Shown piece after piece: positions 16,828 through 26,710 of a stretch of DNA of 64,000 nucleotides; position 1 is the stretch's first letter, and the number at the start of each line of letters is the position of its first letter. The DNA lies in assembly GCF_001904725.1 (NCBI RefSeq), contig NZ_MRCE01000014.1:125449-189448 (forward strand). Direction: 5' to 3'. The notes under the pieces were generated by a model. The model was given only the letters and a program-made list of their open reading frames with translations. It had not been told where the DNA came from and did not search any database. The position numbers were made by a program, and so were the translations under genes. Source of the DNA: Phormidium ambiguum IAM M-71 (lineage in GTDB: Bacteria; Cyanobacteriota; Cyanobacteriia; Cyanobacteriales; Aerosakkonemataceae).

Positions 16828-18240
16828 TTAGGTTAAAGGAATTTCAATAATAAATTCCGTTCCAACTCCCAGTTCCGAAAAACAACTCAGTTGACCACCA
16901 TGTTTTTCAACAACAATCTGATGGCTAATTGATAAACCCAGTCCCGTACCTTTTCCAGCTGGCTTGGTTGTAAACAGATAATCAAATATTTTACTGCGTA
17001 CCTCTTCTGACATTCCCAAACCGTTATCTTTAATCCGAATGCTGACACTTTTTCGGCTGCGATCGACTTCAGTGCGAATAATAATTCGACCTGGATTAGC
17101 TTTAATTTCTTCCGCAGTGCGCTCCAAGCAAGAAGATTCTAAAGCATCGTTCGCGGAGCGTGACTCTAAAGAGTCAATCGCATTGGCAATGATATTAATA
17201 AATACCTGATTTAGCTGCCCTGGAAAGCACGGTACTAAAGGTAAATCCCCATATTCTTTCACCACCTCAATTTTCAAACCTTTATCATTTGCTTTTAATC
17301 GATGTTGCAGAATTAGCAATGCACTATCAATCCCTTCATGCAGGTTAGTTTCCACTTTTGATATACTATCAGCACGGGAAAAATTCCTTAAAGATACACT
17401 GATTTGCCTAATCCGATCTGTGCCTACTTTCATGGAAGAAATAAGCTGGGGTAAGTCTTCTATTAGATACTCTAAATCCACTTCTTCGGTACGATCTTTA
17501 ATTGCTGCACCTGGAGAGGGAAACTGTTGCTGATAAAGTTGAACAATTTCTAATAAATCTTGAATATAATTTTCTGCATGACGGATGTTTCCCTGAATAA
17601 AACTCACTGGATTATTAATTTCATGAGCGACTCCAGCGACTAATTGACCGAGAGTAGACATTTTTTCGCTTTGAATTAATTGGAGTTGAGTTTGTTGTAA
17701 ATTTTGCAAAGTGTGTTTTAATTCAGAGGTTCTTTCCTCAACCCGGTTTTCTAATTCTTGATTCAATTGCTGTAAAGTTTTTTCTAGGGCTGTTTTTTCT
17801 TCTATTTTTTCTTGGAGCAATTGATTTTTAGTAGCCAATACTTTAGTCAAATTTCGCAAATTTAAATGAACTTTAATTCGAGCTAAAACTTCTTCTTTTT
17901 GAAATGGTTTAGTAATATAATCTACAGCACCAAGACTCAAACCTTTTACTTTCTGATCGGTGTTACCAAGAGCCGTCATAAAAATAATTGGAATTTCCGA
18001 TGTTGACGGTTTGGTTTTTAGTCGAGAACAAGTTTCAAATCCATCTATTCCCGGCATCATGATATCTAATAAAATTAAATCGGGAGTGACGTATTCTATT
18101 TTTTGTAGAGCACTTTCTCCATCTTGAGCCACTGAAACTTCTAGACCTGCTTCATCTAAAACGTTAAATATAACTCCTAAATTTGTAGGATTATCATCCA
18201 CTATTAAAATAGTATTCTTGGCAAATGATAAAGTGGTCAT
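16828..18240 (-). CDS. response regulator-histidine kinase (REC-HisKA-HATPase)
   Basis: Cytosolic signalling protein of 470 residues. An N-terminal receiver domain has the phospho-acceptor Asp59 in LILLDIMMPGIDG and Lys111 in KPFQKEE. A coiled coil spans ~130-195. HisKA follows with catalytic His206 in GVAHEINNP, then an HATPase_c domain with IKDNGLGM, KGTGLGLSISHQIV and a C-terminal GTEFIIEIP. The stretch SLESRSANDALESSCLERT in the N-box region is longer than usual and is encoded by a repeat insertion. The gene starts 11 bp after the upstream REC-GGDEF-EAL gene and is probably the last gene of a three-gene operon. It would relay phosphate from partner kinases; the signal is unknown. Confidence 0.9.
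   Translation of the reverse strand: MTTLSFAKNTILIVDDNPTNLGVIFNVLDEAGLEVSVAQDGESALQKIEYVTPDLILLDIMMPGIDGFETCSRLKTKPSTSEIPIIFMTALGNTDQKVKGLSLGAVDYITKPFQKEEVLARIKVHLNLRNLTKVLATKNQLLQEKIEEKTALEKTLQQLNQELENRVEERTSELKHTLQNLQQTQLQLIQSEKMSTLGQLVAGVAHEINNPVSFIQGNIRHAENYIQDLLEIVQLYQQQFPSPGAAIKDRTEEVDLEYLIEDLPQLISSMKVGTDRIRQISVSLRNFSRADSISKVETNLHEGIDSALLILQHRLKANDKGLKIEVVKEYGDLPLVPCFPGQLNQVFINIIANAIDSLESRSANDALESSCLERTAEEIKANPGRIIIRTEVDRSRKSVSIRIKDNGLGMSEEVRSKIFDYLFTTKPAGKGTGLGLSISHQIVVEKHGGQLSCFSELGVGTEFIIEIPLT
17141..17184. repeat. short palindromic repeat inserted in-frame in the kinase gene
   Basis: Contains gttcgcggagcg followed by gactctaaagagtc, whose gactct/agagtc arms flank two bases. It resembles short cyanobacterial dispersed repeats with a cgttcgcggagcg core. 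It sits in the ATPase domain of the REC-kinase and keeps the frame, adding about 14 residues (SLESRSANDALESS). Confidence 0.65.
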
Positions 18241-18251
18241 AAATGTTTTAG

Positions 18252-20099
18252 TTACTCCTTGTTTTCCATTAGAAATTTAGTGGCTTTTTCAACATTTAAA
18301 GGTCGGGCAAAGAAGTATCCTTGCGCCCAATTACATCCCAGTTTTCGGAGAATTTCTACTTGTTCTTGAGTTTCTACTCCTTCCGCAACGACTTCCATTT
18401 TTAAGTTTTTGCCTAATGAAATAATAGTTTCAATTAAAGTTGTATCATCAGGCTTATCGCTCAGATGTTGCACAAAAGAACGGTCAATTTTCAAAGCGTG
18501 AATAGGTAAATCTCTGAGCATATTTAAAGAAGAGTAGCCAGTGCAAAAATCATCGATCGATAAAGTAACACCAATTTGTTTTAAAGACTGGAAGTTAAAG
18601 CTTTCTACTTTTAATAAACAAGTTTCAATAATTTCTATATTTAAACTATTTTTAGCTATACCAGTTTGTTGCAAAATTTCTGCAATACCTTCAAATAAAT
18701 TAATTTGCTGAAATTGTACAGGAGAAAAGTTTACATTCATTATCAAATTCAGGTTAGGTAGTTGGTTTTGCCAAGATTTTAACTGGCTACAGGCTTCGTG
18801 TAAAATCCACCAACCTAAAGGATTAATTAATCCTGTTTCTTCCGCAATAGGGATAAATCGATCGGGTGAAATCATTCCTTTGGGATGCTGCCAACGTACT
18901 AAGGCTTCAAAGGCTTTAATTTTTCCGGTGTTCAGAGAGACGATCGGTTGGTAATGCAAACAAAACTCTTTTTGATCGTTGGCTACGCCTGCCGCAGGCA
19001 TCGCTTTTCGTAAGTCTTGTTCCAGTTCCAAGCGTGCGATCGCCTCTGCTTGCATCTGAGGATCAAAAACCTGATAACTGTTACCTCCTTGCTTTTTTGC
19101 TTTATACATCGCAATATCCACATCTCTGAGGATATCCATCGGTTGTTGATAACCCATCGAACTAGAAGTTATGCCAATACTAGCTTCTATAAAAACTTCA
19201 TAGTCATTAAAATTAAATGCTAACTTGAACTGTTCTAATAGCTGTTGAGCAACCTCAATTGCTGTTTCTGCTTCTACTAAAATGACAAACTCATCCCCAC
19301 CCATGCGCGTTGCTGTTTGGTCAGGTTTTAAACAAGCTTGTATCCGAGTTGCAACACTCTTTAATAGTTCATCTCCTGCTAAATGTCCCAAACTATCATT
19401 GACAATTTTAAAGCGATCTAAGTCAATAAACAAAACAGAATAACTTGAATTAGTTGCAATTAACTCCTGCAATCGTTTAATTAACCAATCTCGATTTTGC
19501 AAACCTGTTAAGGAGTCATGAAAAGCATTATGCTCCAATTGAGCTTGACTTTCGTACAAATTTTGCAGCGTTTGAGAAAGTTCTGCTGTTCGTTCTTTTA
19601 CTCGGGCTTCTAATTCTAGGGTTAGTTGTCGTAAAGCTGCACGAGCTTCTGCGTGTTCCTCAATAGCCTCTAATAAATGCAGATTTTTAATTTCAAGGGT
19701 TTTGCTTAAATGTCGCAGTTCTATATGGTTTCTTATTCTGGCTAAAACTTCTTCTTTTTGAAAAGGTTTAATAATATAGTCTACTGCTCCTAAAGATAAA
19801 CCTTTCACAAGGTTATTTGTTTCCGAAAGAGCCGAGATAAAAATTACAGGAATTTGACTATACAAAGGGTTTTCTTTTAACCGCTCATAAGTTTCAAATC
19901 CATCGATTCCTGGCATCATTATATCTAATAAAATTAGGTCAGGAATTGCATATTTTAATTTTTGGATAGCACTTTCTCCATCTTGAGCTACCAAAACTTC
20001 AAAATTAGCTTCGCTTAAAAAATCTGTTAATATTCCTAAATTAGCAGGAACATCATCGACTATCAAAATAGTCTTTGAATCAAACATCGAATTTTTCAT
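18252..20099 (-). CDS. response regulator with GGDEF and EAL domains
   Basis: Cytosolic protein of 615 residues that should make and/or break cyclic di-GMP under phosphorelay control. Receiver domain residues 1-125, with Asp59 in LILLDIMMPGIDG. A coiled coil spans ~130-190. The GGDEF domain has intact GGDEF at 267-271 and DLDRFKIVND for metal binding. The EAL domain has EAL at 398-400 (FEALVRWQHPKG) and later IDDFCTGYSSL and AEGVET, all consistent with phosphodiesterase activity. An extra MPAAGVAN segment before the EAL domain derives from a repeat. The ATG overlaps the stop of the upstream hybrid kinase by four bases (ATGA), implying translational coupling. Confidence 0.92.
   Translation of the reverse strand: MKNSMFDSKTILIVDDVPANLGILTDFLSEANFEVLVAQDGESAIQKLKYAIPDLILLDIMMPGIDGFETYERLKENPLYSQIPVIFISALSETNNLVKGLSLGAVDYIIKPFQKEEVLARIRNHIELRHLSKTLEIKNLHLLEAIEEHAEARAALRQLTLELEARVKERTAELSQTLQNLYESQAQLEHNAFHDSLTGLQNRDWLIKRLQELIATNSSYSVLFIDLDRFKIVNDSLGHLAGDELLKSVATRIQACLKPDQTATRMGGDEFVILVEAETAIEVAQQLLEQFKLAFNFNDYEVFIEASIGITSSSMGYQQPMDILRDVDIAMYKAKKQGGNSYQVFDPQMQAEAIARLELEQDLRKAMPAAGVANDQKEFCLHYQPIVSLNTGKIKAFEALVRWQHPKGMISPDRFIPIAEETGLINPLGWWILHEACSQLKSWQNQLPNLNLIMNVNFSPVQFQQINLFEGIAEILQQTGIAKNSLNIEIIETCLLKVESFNFQSLKQIGVTLSIDDFCTGYSSLNMLRDLPIHALKIDRSFVQHLSDKPDDTTLIETIISLGKNLKMEVVAEGVETQEQVEILRKLGCNWAQGYFFARPLNVEKATKFLMENKE
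18981..19004. repeat. short repeat inserted in-frame between GGDEF and EAL domains
   Basis: The motif ggctacgcctgccgcaggca with an internal gcctg/caggc hairpin resembles the element near 7862. It encodes AMPAAGVAN-like residues on the minus strand, at a position where I expect a short direct link (LRxAI...EFxLHYQPI) in related proteins. Confidence 0.65.
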
Positions 20100-22981
20100 A
20101 AATTTGCTTGGTTGTATTGATTCAGCATTTCTAATATTTTTTTCTCTTGAAATTCCATTGCCATTTGCCGCAATTTTGCGGCAAATGGCAAATATTTTTG
20201 ATCGGTTTCTTCAAGATATTTTGTTTGGTTTATAATTTCTTTTAAATTCCCTCGCAAAGCTAAATTAAACAATTTATCTAATGTTTCTCCTGGGGGAGGA
20301 ACGATCGCTTCGGCAGAGGATTTGATCCTTAACCCTGTGTCTGATTCAGCTTGATAAATCCACTCGATCGACAAATGCTGTGATAACTTTTCTAACAATT
20401 CTTCAGCTTGAACGGGTTTTTCTAAAAAATCAACCGCTCCTGCTTCTATGCTTTTACTTTGATGTTCTGCAAACACGCTAGCGGAAGAAACTATGATTTT
20501 GATATCTTTTAATTCCGAGATTTTTTTCCAATCTTTCATTAATTGAAATCCATCCATTTTAGGCATGACTAAATCTGTGATCGCTAAGTCTGGTTGATGC
20601 TCTATTGCTATTTTCAATCCTTCTTGACCATTGGCTGCTTCTATCACTTCAAATCCCAGAGGAGTTAGTAAATTTGCAATTACCGATCGATTTTCCCAAC
20701 GATCGTCAATTACAAGAATTTTCTTGTGATTTCCTTGAAATCCAACAATTTTACCTCGTTCATTCTTAGAGGCTGTATTTACCCAGTCGTTGACTTCTAA
20801 TAAATCTAGATCGAACCAAAAAACGCTGCCCATTTGTAATTGACTAGTGACTTCAATGGTACTACCCATTAATTGAATAATTTTTTGCGTGATTGCCAAT
20901 CCTAATCCCGTGCCTTCTGCTTGATTTTTGCGAGAACCAACCTGTTCAAAAGGTAAAAATATTCTGGCAATTTCTTCTGGCTTAATACCAATTCCTGTAT
21001 CTTTAACAATAAAGCGAATTTTATAAATAATTTGATTGTCGATATTAACAGTTTTTTCAATTAAACTAACGCTAAAACTTACTTCACCGATTTTAGTAAA
21101 CTTAATAGCGTTGCCAATGAGATTAATTAGCACTTGTCGTAAGCGTTTTTCATCAGCATTAATGCCAATAGGTAAATCTGGATCTGGTTGGTAGTTAAAT
21201 TTGAGACTTTTTTGTTCGGCGCGAATGCGACAAATTTCTGCAACTGCTTGTAGAAAAGCAGGAAAATGAAAGTCTATGGGGTTGAGTTCCATTTTCTGAG
21301 CTTCTATTTTAGACAAGTCGAGAATATCGTTAATCAACGTTAGAAGGTGCGAACCACACTGGTAAATAATCTCAACACTATTTTGTTCGTGTCCTCCTAA
21401 TTTTGGCGAACGTTGGAGGATTTGGGCGTAGCCTAAGATACCGTTGAGAGGGGTTCGGAGTTCGTGACTCATGTTAGCTAAAAACTCGCTTTTTGCTTTA
21501 TTAGCATTTTCAGCGGCTTCTTTGGCAGTATAAAGTTCTTGTTCGGTACGCTTGTACTCAGTAATGTCTTCTACTGTACCTTCGTAGTGGAGAATATTGC
21601 CATTTTCATCGTAAATAGCGCGAGCATTTTCTGAAATCCAGATAATACTTCCGTCACGACAATAAACTTGAGATTCAAAGTCGGTTACAGTACCGCGATC
21701 GCATATAATTTTGACAAATTCTTCTCGACAGTTAGGGTCTACATAAAGTTGTTGTTTAATATTGTTTAAGCTGGCAATTAATTCAGCAGGTGAATTGTAA
21801 CCATAAATTTTAGCCAAGGCTGGATTAGCACTAAAATATTGGCCTTCTGGCGTAATCTGGAAAATTCCGTTAATCGCATTTTCAAAAATACTGCGAAATT
21901 TCTCTTCAGTAATTTGCAATTCCTTAGCAATTTTTTGCTGTTTTTTGCGGCTGTTTTCCAAAGTTATAGAAACGTAAATAACTACTGCTAATACTATCAA
22001 TGCGAATCCGATAATTTGAAATTTCCTAATCACTAGCTGGTGAATCCGCTGTTCCAATAAATTATCTAAAATTGGAAAAGTTGTATCGTAAATTTTGAGT
22101 TGCGAATCAAGGGCTTTTTGTGCTACAGACTTATATTGTTCAGGTTGCAAGCTGATAGTCTTGGCATTAATAATTTCTTGGTTTAGTAAGTCAATTAATT
22201 TTTGGATATTAGGGAAATTTTCCCGGATATTAGTTGATATTTGCGGCTGAATTTGTCGATTAGTATTAGCAGAAACTTGCAAGCCTCTGCGTACTTCTTG
22301 CAAAGGCGGCGCAATTAAACTCTGAATAATCAAAACTTTTGCTCGTTCGCTCTCTGTAATATTTTTTCTGATGGCGATCGCTACACCTAAATCTTTAGCT
22401 TCAGCAGTATTAGCTATGGCTGATGGCAGTTGATTGACAACTGTATCCATTAAATAATAACTGTCTAAAGCAGGGTCAAGAATCAGATTAGAAACATCTC
22501 CGATCTCGTCAATTAAAGCCAGAATATTGTTAATAATATTTGTATGTGCTTGCCAGCTTTGGGTAGGAGATAAGTTGAATTTTTGCTCTTTTAATCGCTG
22601 CCAGTTGCTATTGATAGAACTTTTCAGTGCTAGCCATTGCGGGCTAATTTTAAGTTGGGGCGATATCTGCTTTTCCACTACATTGAGCTTTTGGATTGCA
22701 ATTTCGATCTTGTTTTCTTGAATAGCGATCGCAGAAGCTAAAGACTTATCCCCATTTAAATACTGATTAACTTGCGTGCGTTCCTCAATAACATAAACAA
22801 GAAAATTTTTCAAAGGATAGTTATAAGCTAAGCCTAGTTTTTCTTTGTGAGCAAAGTCAATCTTACTATCTATTTCAGCAATTAATTGATAAACTACTAG
22901 GGCAAACGGAAAAATAAAAATTAAAAGTAAGCTACTTAAATTAATAGTCTCTGCAAGGCGTTTGTACAGTGGTTTGTTCAT
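20096..22981 (-). CDS. membrane hybrid histidine kinase (sensor-PAS-HisKA-HATPase-REC)
   Basis: Protein of 961 residues. Membrane helix 1 is near residues 15-36 (LLLIFIFPFALVVYQLI) and helix 2 near 323-343 (IIGFALIVLAVVIYVSI), enclosing a ~285-residue extracytoplasmic helical sensor region. A PAS domain follows (SIFENAINGIFQITPEG...). HisKA has His506 in NMSHELRTPLNGILGY. The HATPase domain includes GNAIKFTKIGEV, KDTGIGIKP and GTGLGLAITQKI. The receiver domain has Asp803 in ITDLVMPKMDG. A ~70-residue helical tail (PPPGETLDKLFNLALRGNLK) matches the tail of the divergent kinase at 23447. First gene of an apparent operon with REC-GGDEF-EAL and REC-kinase. The signal is unknown. Confidence 0.91.
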   Translation of the reverse strand: MNKPLYKRLAETINLSSLLLIFIFPFALVVYQLIAEIDSKIDFAHKEKLGLAYNYPLKNFLVYVIEERTQVNQYLNGDKSLASAIAIQENKIEIAIQKLNVVEKQISPQLKISPQWLALKSSINSNWQRLKEQKFNLSPTQSWQAHTNIINNILALIDEIGDVSNLILDPALDSYYLMDTVVNQLPSAIANTAEAKDLGVAIAIRKNITESERAKVLIIQSLIAPPLQEVRRGLQVSANTNRQIQPQISTNIRENFPNIQKLIDLLNQEIINAKTISLQPEQYKSVAQKALDSQLKIYDTTFPILDNLLEQRIHQLVIRKFQIIGFALIVLAVVIYVSITLENSRKKQQKIAKELQITEEKFRSIFENAINGIFQITPEGQYFSANPALAKIYGYNSPAELIASLNNIKQQLYVDPNCREEFVKIICDRGTVTDFESQVYCRDGSIIWISENARAIYDENGNILHYEGTVEDITEYKRTEQELYTAKEAAENANKAKSEFLANMSHELRTPLNGILGYAQILQRSPKLGGHEQNSVEIIYQCGSHLLTLINDILDLSKIEAQKMELNPIDFHFPAFLQAVAEICRIRAEQKSLKFNYQPDPDLPIGINADEKRLRQVLINLIGNAIKFTKIGEVSFSVSLIEKTVNIDNQIIYKIRFIVKDTGIGIKPEEIARIFLPFEQVGSRKNQAEGTGLGLAITQKIIQLMGSTIEVTSQLQMGSVFWFDLDLLEVNDWVNTASKNERGKIVGFQGNHKKILVIDDRWENRSVIANLLTPLGFEVIEAANGQEGLKIAIEHQPDLAITDLVMPKMDGFQLMKDWKKISELKDIKIIVSSASVFAEHQSKSIEAGAVDFLEKPVQAEELLEKLSQHLSIEWIYQAESDTGLRIKSSAEAIVPPPGETLDKLFNLALRGNLKEIINQTKYLEETDQKYLPFAAKLRQMAMEFQEKKILEMLNQYNQANL

Positions 22982-23446
22982 AATGTAATGAGTAACAGAT
23001 TAATACATAGTTATGAGGTTAATTGTCAAACTACGCTCTAGCCTCATAGCGAAGTTTAGTAACCATCTCTTTAGTAGTTGTTTATCTACTCATTACGCAA
23101 AGAGATATACCTGTAATTCCTACACCTGCAAAAATCTGTAATATAAAAGGTGTAATTAAGAGTCAGCGTCAAGCAACTTTGGGAATTGCAGTCATTAACT
23201 GACTAGCTGAGGCTTCTTTATAATTTGTCCAAGTACTTGGTTAAAATCATTTTACTCTGTATTTAAGATAAAAAACTATTATAGTTGAACAAGGATACTA
23301 AACTATGTAATCTGATTTACATGAAAATTAAAATTAATGTTAAAAACTGTTATCAGATAATTCTTCTCTTCTCCACAGAAGAAACCTAAATCTGCTGCAT
23401 ATTCTATTGTTTTGGAGTCTAAACAGATTGTTTTTACTGTAAATTT
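22982..23446. other. divergent regulatory region between two hybrid kinases
   Basis: 465 bp between the starts of two oppositely oriented hybrid kinase genes. No gene or clear hairpin is recognised. It must carry both promoters, so it is the natural place for shared control of the signalling cluster. The sequence is AT-rich, with no obvious operator. Confidence 0.55.
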
Positions 23447-26400
23447 ATGTTCGCAAATGTTGCTCGCTCACGAAAAATTCCGTTACGCAGTGTCTTAATT
23501 CTTCCTTTTGTTTTACAAATCTTTGCAGCTGTAGGATTAACAGGTTATTTTTCGTTACAAAACGGACAGAAAGCAGTTAATGATGTAGCAGCACAGTTGC
23601 GCCGTGAAATTGCCACAAGAATTGAGCAGAATTTACATATTTATCTTGCTACTCCTCATTTAGTTAATCAAATTAATGCTGATGCTGTTAGTCTGGGTCA
23701 ATTGAGCATGGAAGATATGGCAGCATGGGAGCGTCATATTTGGCGACAAAAAAATCGATTTAACAGCGTAAATGGCATGGTAATAATAAATGAACAAGGT
23801 AAAGGTATAGCTATTCAGACTAAGGATGAAGGAAATCTAGAAATTCAGGCAACAGGTACAACAAATACGAATCAGCTATATATTTATTCTGTGGGCGAGC
23901 GAGGGGAGAGAAAGACATTACTCAAAGTTGTGAACAATTTCGATCCGCGAAAAATAACAGCTTATAAACAGATCGTACAATCTGGCAAACCTACCTGGGG
24001 TCCAATTTTTTTTGGCGAGACTATTCATACCCCTGTAATGGCGGCAAATCAGCCAGTTTTTGACAAAAACGGAAAAATTATGGGCGTTTTATTTACAAAT
24101 CTACGTTTATCTCTAATTGGGAATTTTTTACAAACTTTAAAAGTGGGAAAAACGGGACAGACTTTTATTATTGAGCGAAGCGGAATGTTAGTGGCGACTT
24201 CGACATCCGAAAAACCCTATCGAAATAAACAAAGATTTCTAGCTGCTGATAGCCAAGATATCTTAACCAAAACTACTGCTAAATATTTAACAGAGCGATT
24301 TAATAATCTTAATGAAATTAAAAGTTCTCAGCAGTTAGACTTCTTACTGAACGGACAAAAACAATTCGTACAAGTCGTTCCTTTTAAAGATAGTAAAGGT
24401 ATTGATTGGTTAATTGTAATTGCGGTTCCAGAAAATGATTTTATGGAACAAATTAATGCGAGCAGACATACAACTATTTTACTGTGTATTTTGGCGTTAT
24501 TTGTGGCAGCTGTTTTGGGAATAATTACTTCTCAGTGGATAGCGCAACCTATTGGAAGTTTGGGCGAAGCAGCAAGCGCGATCGCCAACGGGGACTTCGA
24601 GCAAAAAGTAGTTAATTCCTCAGTTAAAGAAGTTAGTGCCTTAGCTAGTTCTTTCAATCTCATGAGTCAGCAACTCAAACAATCTTACGAACAACTAGAA
24701 GATTATTCGCACTCTTTAGAACAAAAGGTCGCAGAAAGAACTCAAGAATTAGAGCAAGAAATACGCGATCGCAAACAAATACAAGAAATACTCCGGGAAA
24801 GCGAACAAAGGTATCATTTAACCCTAGAAAGTGTTAATGAGGGCATCTGGGACTGGCGAATCAAAACAAACGCGATCTATTTTTCACCTCAATGGAAAAC
24901 CATGCTAGGCTATCAAGACAGCGAAATTCCTAACGAATATAGTTCTTGGGACGAACTCGTTCACCCCGACGATGTACAACTAATATTAGACTCCGTAGTG
25001 GAGTATTTGAACAGTGGAAGTAACGAACCTTATAGTTGGGAATTTCGGATGCGACACAAAAACGGTAGCTACAGGTGGATACTATCCCGAGGTCGAGTTG
25101 TCGAGCGAGATGCAGAAAATCAACCCATACGTTTAGTAGGTTCTCACACCGATCTTACCGATCGCAAACAAGCAGAAATAGAATTGCAAATAGCCAAGGA
25201 AACCGCCGACGCTGCTAACAAAGCTAAAAGCGAATTTTTGGCAAACATGAGCCACGAACTTCGCACACCCCTCAACGGAATTTTAGGCTATGCTCAAATC
25301 CTTATGAGTTCAAAAAGTTTAGGTTCTCCAGATTTGAACAGTGCAAAAATTATTCATCAATGTGGCTCTCATTTACTCACCTTAATTAACGATATTCTCG
25401 ACTTTTCTAAAATCGAAGCGAGGAAATTAGAACTTTACCCATCCCAATTTCATTTCGGCTCATTTTTAGAGGAAGTCAGCCAAATCTTTTACCTCAAAGC
25501 CGAACAAAAATCTATTAGCTTGATTTGTCAATTTGATTCTTCTTTACCCAACAACGTACAAGCAGATGAAAAACGCTTAAGACAAGTACTCATGAATCTC
25601 TTAAGTAATGCCATCAAATTTACCGATCGAGGAGGCGTTACTTTCAAAGTTCAACTTACAAAATCAGTCGCCTTAAAACCAAACTCTAAGCAATTGAACA
25701 CCATCAACACTATCCGCTTTCAAATTGAAGATACTGGAGTGGGGATTAGTGAAGAACAAATGCAGAAAATTTTTCAACCTTTTGAACAGGTAGGCAACAC
25801 CCAAAAGATGGCAGAAGGAACAGGTTTGGGATTGGCAATTAGTTTAAAAATCGTCGAAATGATGGGTAGTAAAATTCAAGTTACTAGTCAATTAAATGCT
25901 GGCAGCCAGTTTTGGTTTGATTTAGATTTACCTTCTGCTCATAACTGGGAAGAATTGACAGTCCAGCCACAAGATACGCTTCGTGCGATCGCAGGTTATC
26001 AGGGAACTAAACTGACAATTCTCGTAGTTGATGATAAGTGGGAAAATCGCTCCGTCCTGGTTAATTTATTAACGCCTCTAGGTTTTGAAATGCTAGAAGC
26101 TGCAAATGGTCAAGCAGCTTTGAAACAAATTAATTCTTATCAAATTAACGCTATTATCACTGATTTACTCATGCCAGAAATGGATGGTTTTGAGTTAATA
26201 CACTATCTCCGCTCCCAACCTCAATTCCAAAATTTAGTTATTATTGTTTCCTCAGCCAGTGTGTTTCCATCTGCTCAAAATAAGAGTTTAGATTTCGGTG
26301 CCAATGCCTTTTTGTCTAAACCAATCCAGGTTAATGAATTATTATTACTACTCCAAAAACACTTAAACATATCTTGGATATATCAAGATTCATCTCACAT

Positions 26401-26653
26401 CGAGCCAAATGTCACTCAATCCGTGCCATCAAATTCAGGTTCTGATTTAGTGCCTCCACCAGATGAAGAACTCGTAATTTTATACGACTTGGTAATGAGA
26501 GGTAATTTAAAAGCAGTTAATAAAAAAGTTGAAGAATTAAAAAAATTGGATGGAAAATATATTCCCTTTGCAGAAAAAGTAGGTGATTTGGCGAGCAATT
26601 TTCAGGAAAAACAACTACGCTTATTTATCAACGATTACAAAACTGAAAAGTGA
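23447..26653 (+). CDS. membrane hybrid histidine kinase (Cache-HAMP-PAS-HisKA-HATPase-REC)
   Basis: Protein of 1068 residues. An N-terminal helix (VLILPFVLQIFAAVGLTGYF) starts a ~320-residue extracytoplasmic region with dCache-like features (GKPTWGPIF, VLFTNLRLSLIGNFL). A second helix (TILLCILALFVAAVLGII) leads to HAMP (IAQPIGSLGEAASAIANGD). A PAS domain with WDWRIKTNAIYFSPQWKTML follows. HisKA has His603 in NMSHELRTPLNGILGYAQI. HATPase has SNAIKFTDRG, EDTGVGISEEQ and GTGLGLAISLKI. The receiver has ITDLLMPEMDG. The helical tail PPPDEELVILYDLVMRGNLK matches that of the minus-strand paralogue. It probably senses a small extracellular ligand through the Cache domain (inference from family). Confidence 0.91.
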   Translation: MFANVARSRKIPLRSVLILPFVLQIFAAVGLTGYFSLQNGQKAVNDVAAQLRREIATRIEQNLHIYLATPHLVNQINADAVSLGQLSMEDMAAWERHIWRQKNRFNSVNGMVIINEQGKGIAIQTKDEGNLEIQATGTTNTNQLYIYSVGERGERKTLLKVVNNFDPRKITAYKQIVQSGKPTWGPIFFGETIHTPVMAANQPVFDKNGKIMGVLFTNLRLSLIGNFLQTLKVGKTGQTFIIERSGMLVATSTSEKPYRNKQRFLAADSQDILTKTTAKYLTERFNNLNEIKSSQQLDFLLNGQKQFVQVVPFKDSKGIDWLIVIAVPENDFMEQINASRHTTILLCILALFVAAVLGIITSQWIAQPIGSLGEAASAIANGDFEQKVVNSSVKEVSALASSFNLMSQQLKQSYEQLEDYSHSLEQKVAERTQELEQEIRDRKQIQEILRESEQRYHLTLESVNEGIWDWRIKTNAIYFSPQWKTMLGYQDSEIPNEYSSWDELVHPDDVQLILDSVVEYLNSGSNEPYSWEFRMRHKNGSYRWILSRGRVVERDAENQPIRLVGSHTDLTDRKQAEIELQIAKETADAANKAKSEFLANMSHELRTPLNGILGYAQILMSSKSLGSPDLNSAKIIHQCGSHLLTLINDILDFSKIEARKLELYPSQFHFGSFLEEVSQIFYLKAEQKSISLICQFDSSLPNNVQADEKRLRQVLMNLLSNAIKFTDRGGVTFKVQLTKSVALKPNSKQLNTINTIRFQIEDTGVGISEEQMQKIFQPFEQVGNTQKMAEGTGLGLAISLKIVEMMGSKIQVTSQLNAGSQFWFDLDLPSAHNWEELTVQPQDTLRAIAGYQGTKLTILVVDDKWENRSVLVNLLTPLGFEMLEAANGQAALKQINSYQINAIITDLLMPEMDGFELIHYLRSQPQFQNLVIIVSSASVFPSAQNKSLDFGANAFLSKPIQVNELLLLLQKHLNISWIYQDSSHIEPNVTQSVPSNSGSDLVPPPDEELVILYDLVMRGNLKAVNKKVEELKKLDGKYIPFAEKVGDLASNFQEKQLRLFINDYKTEK

Positions 26654-26710
26654 TTCGACTATACTTTTGGTAATAGGGAACTAGGAAAGTTTTGAGTTTT
26701 GAGTTGTAGA

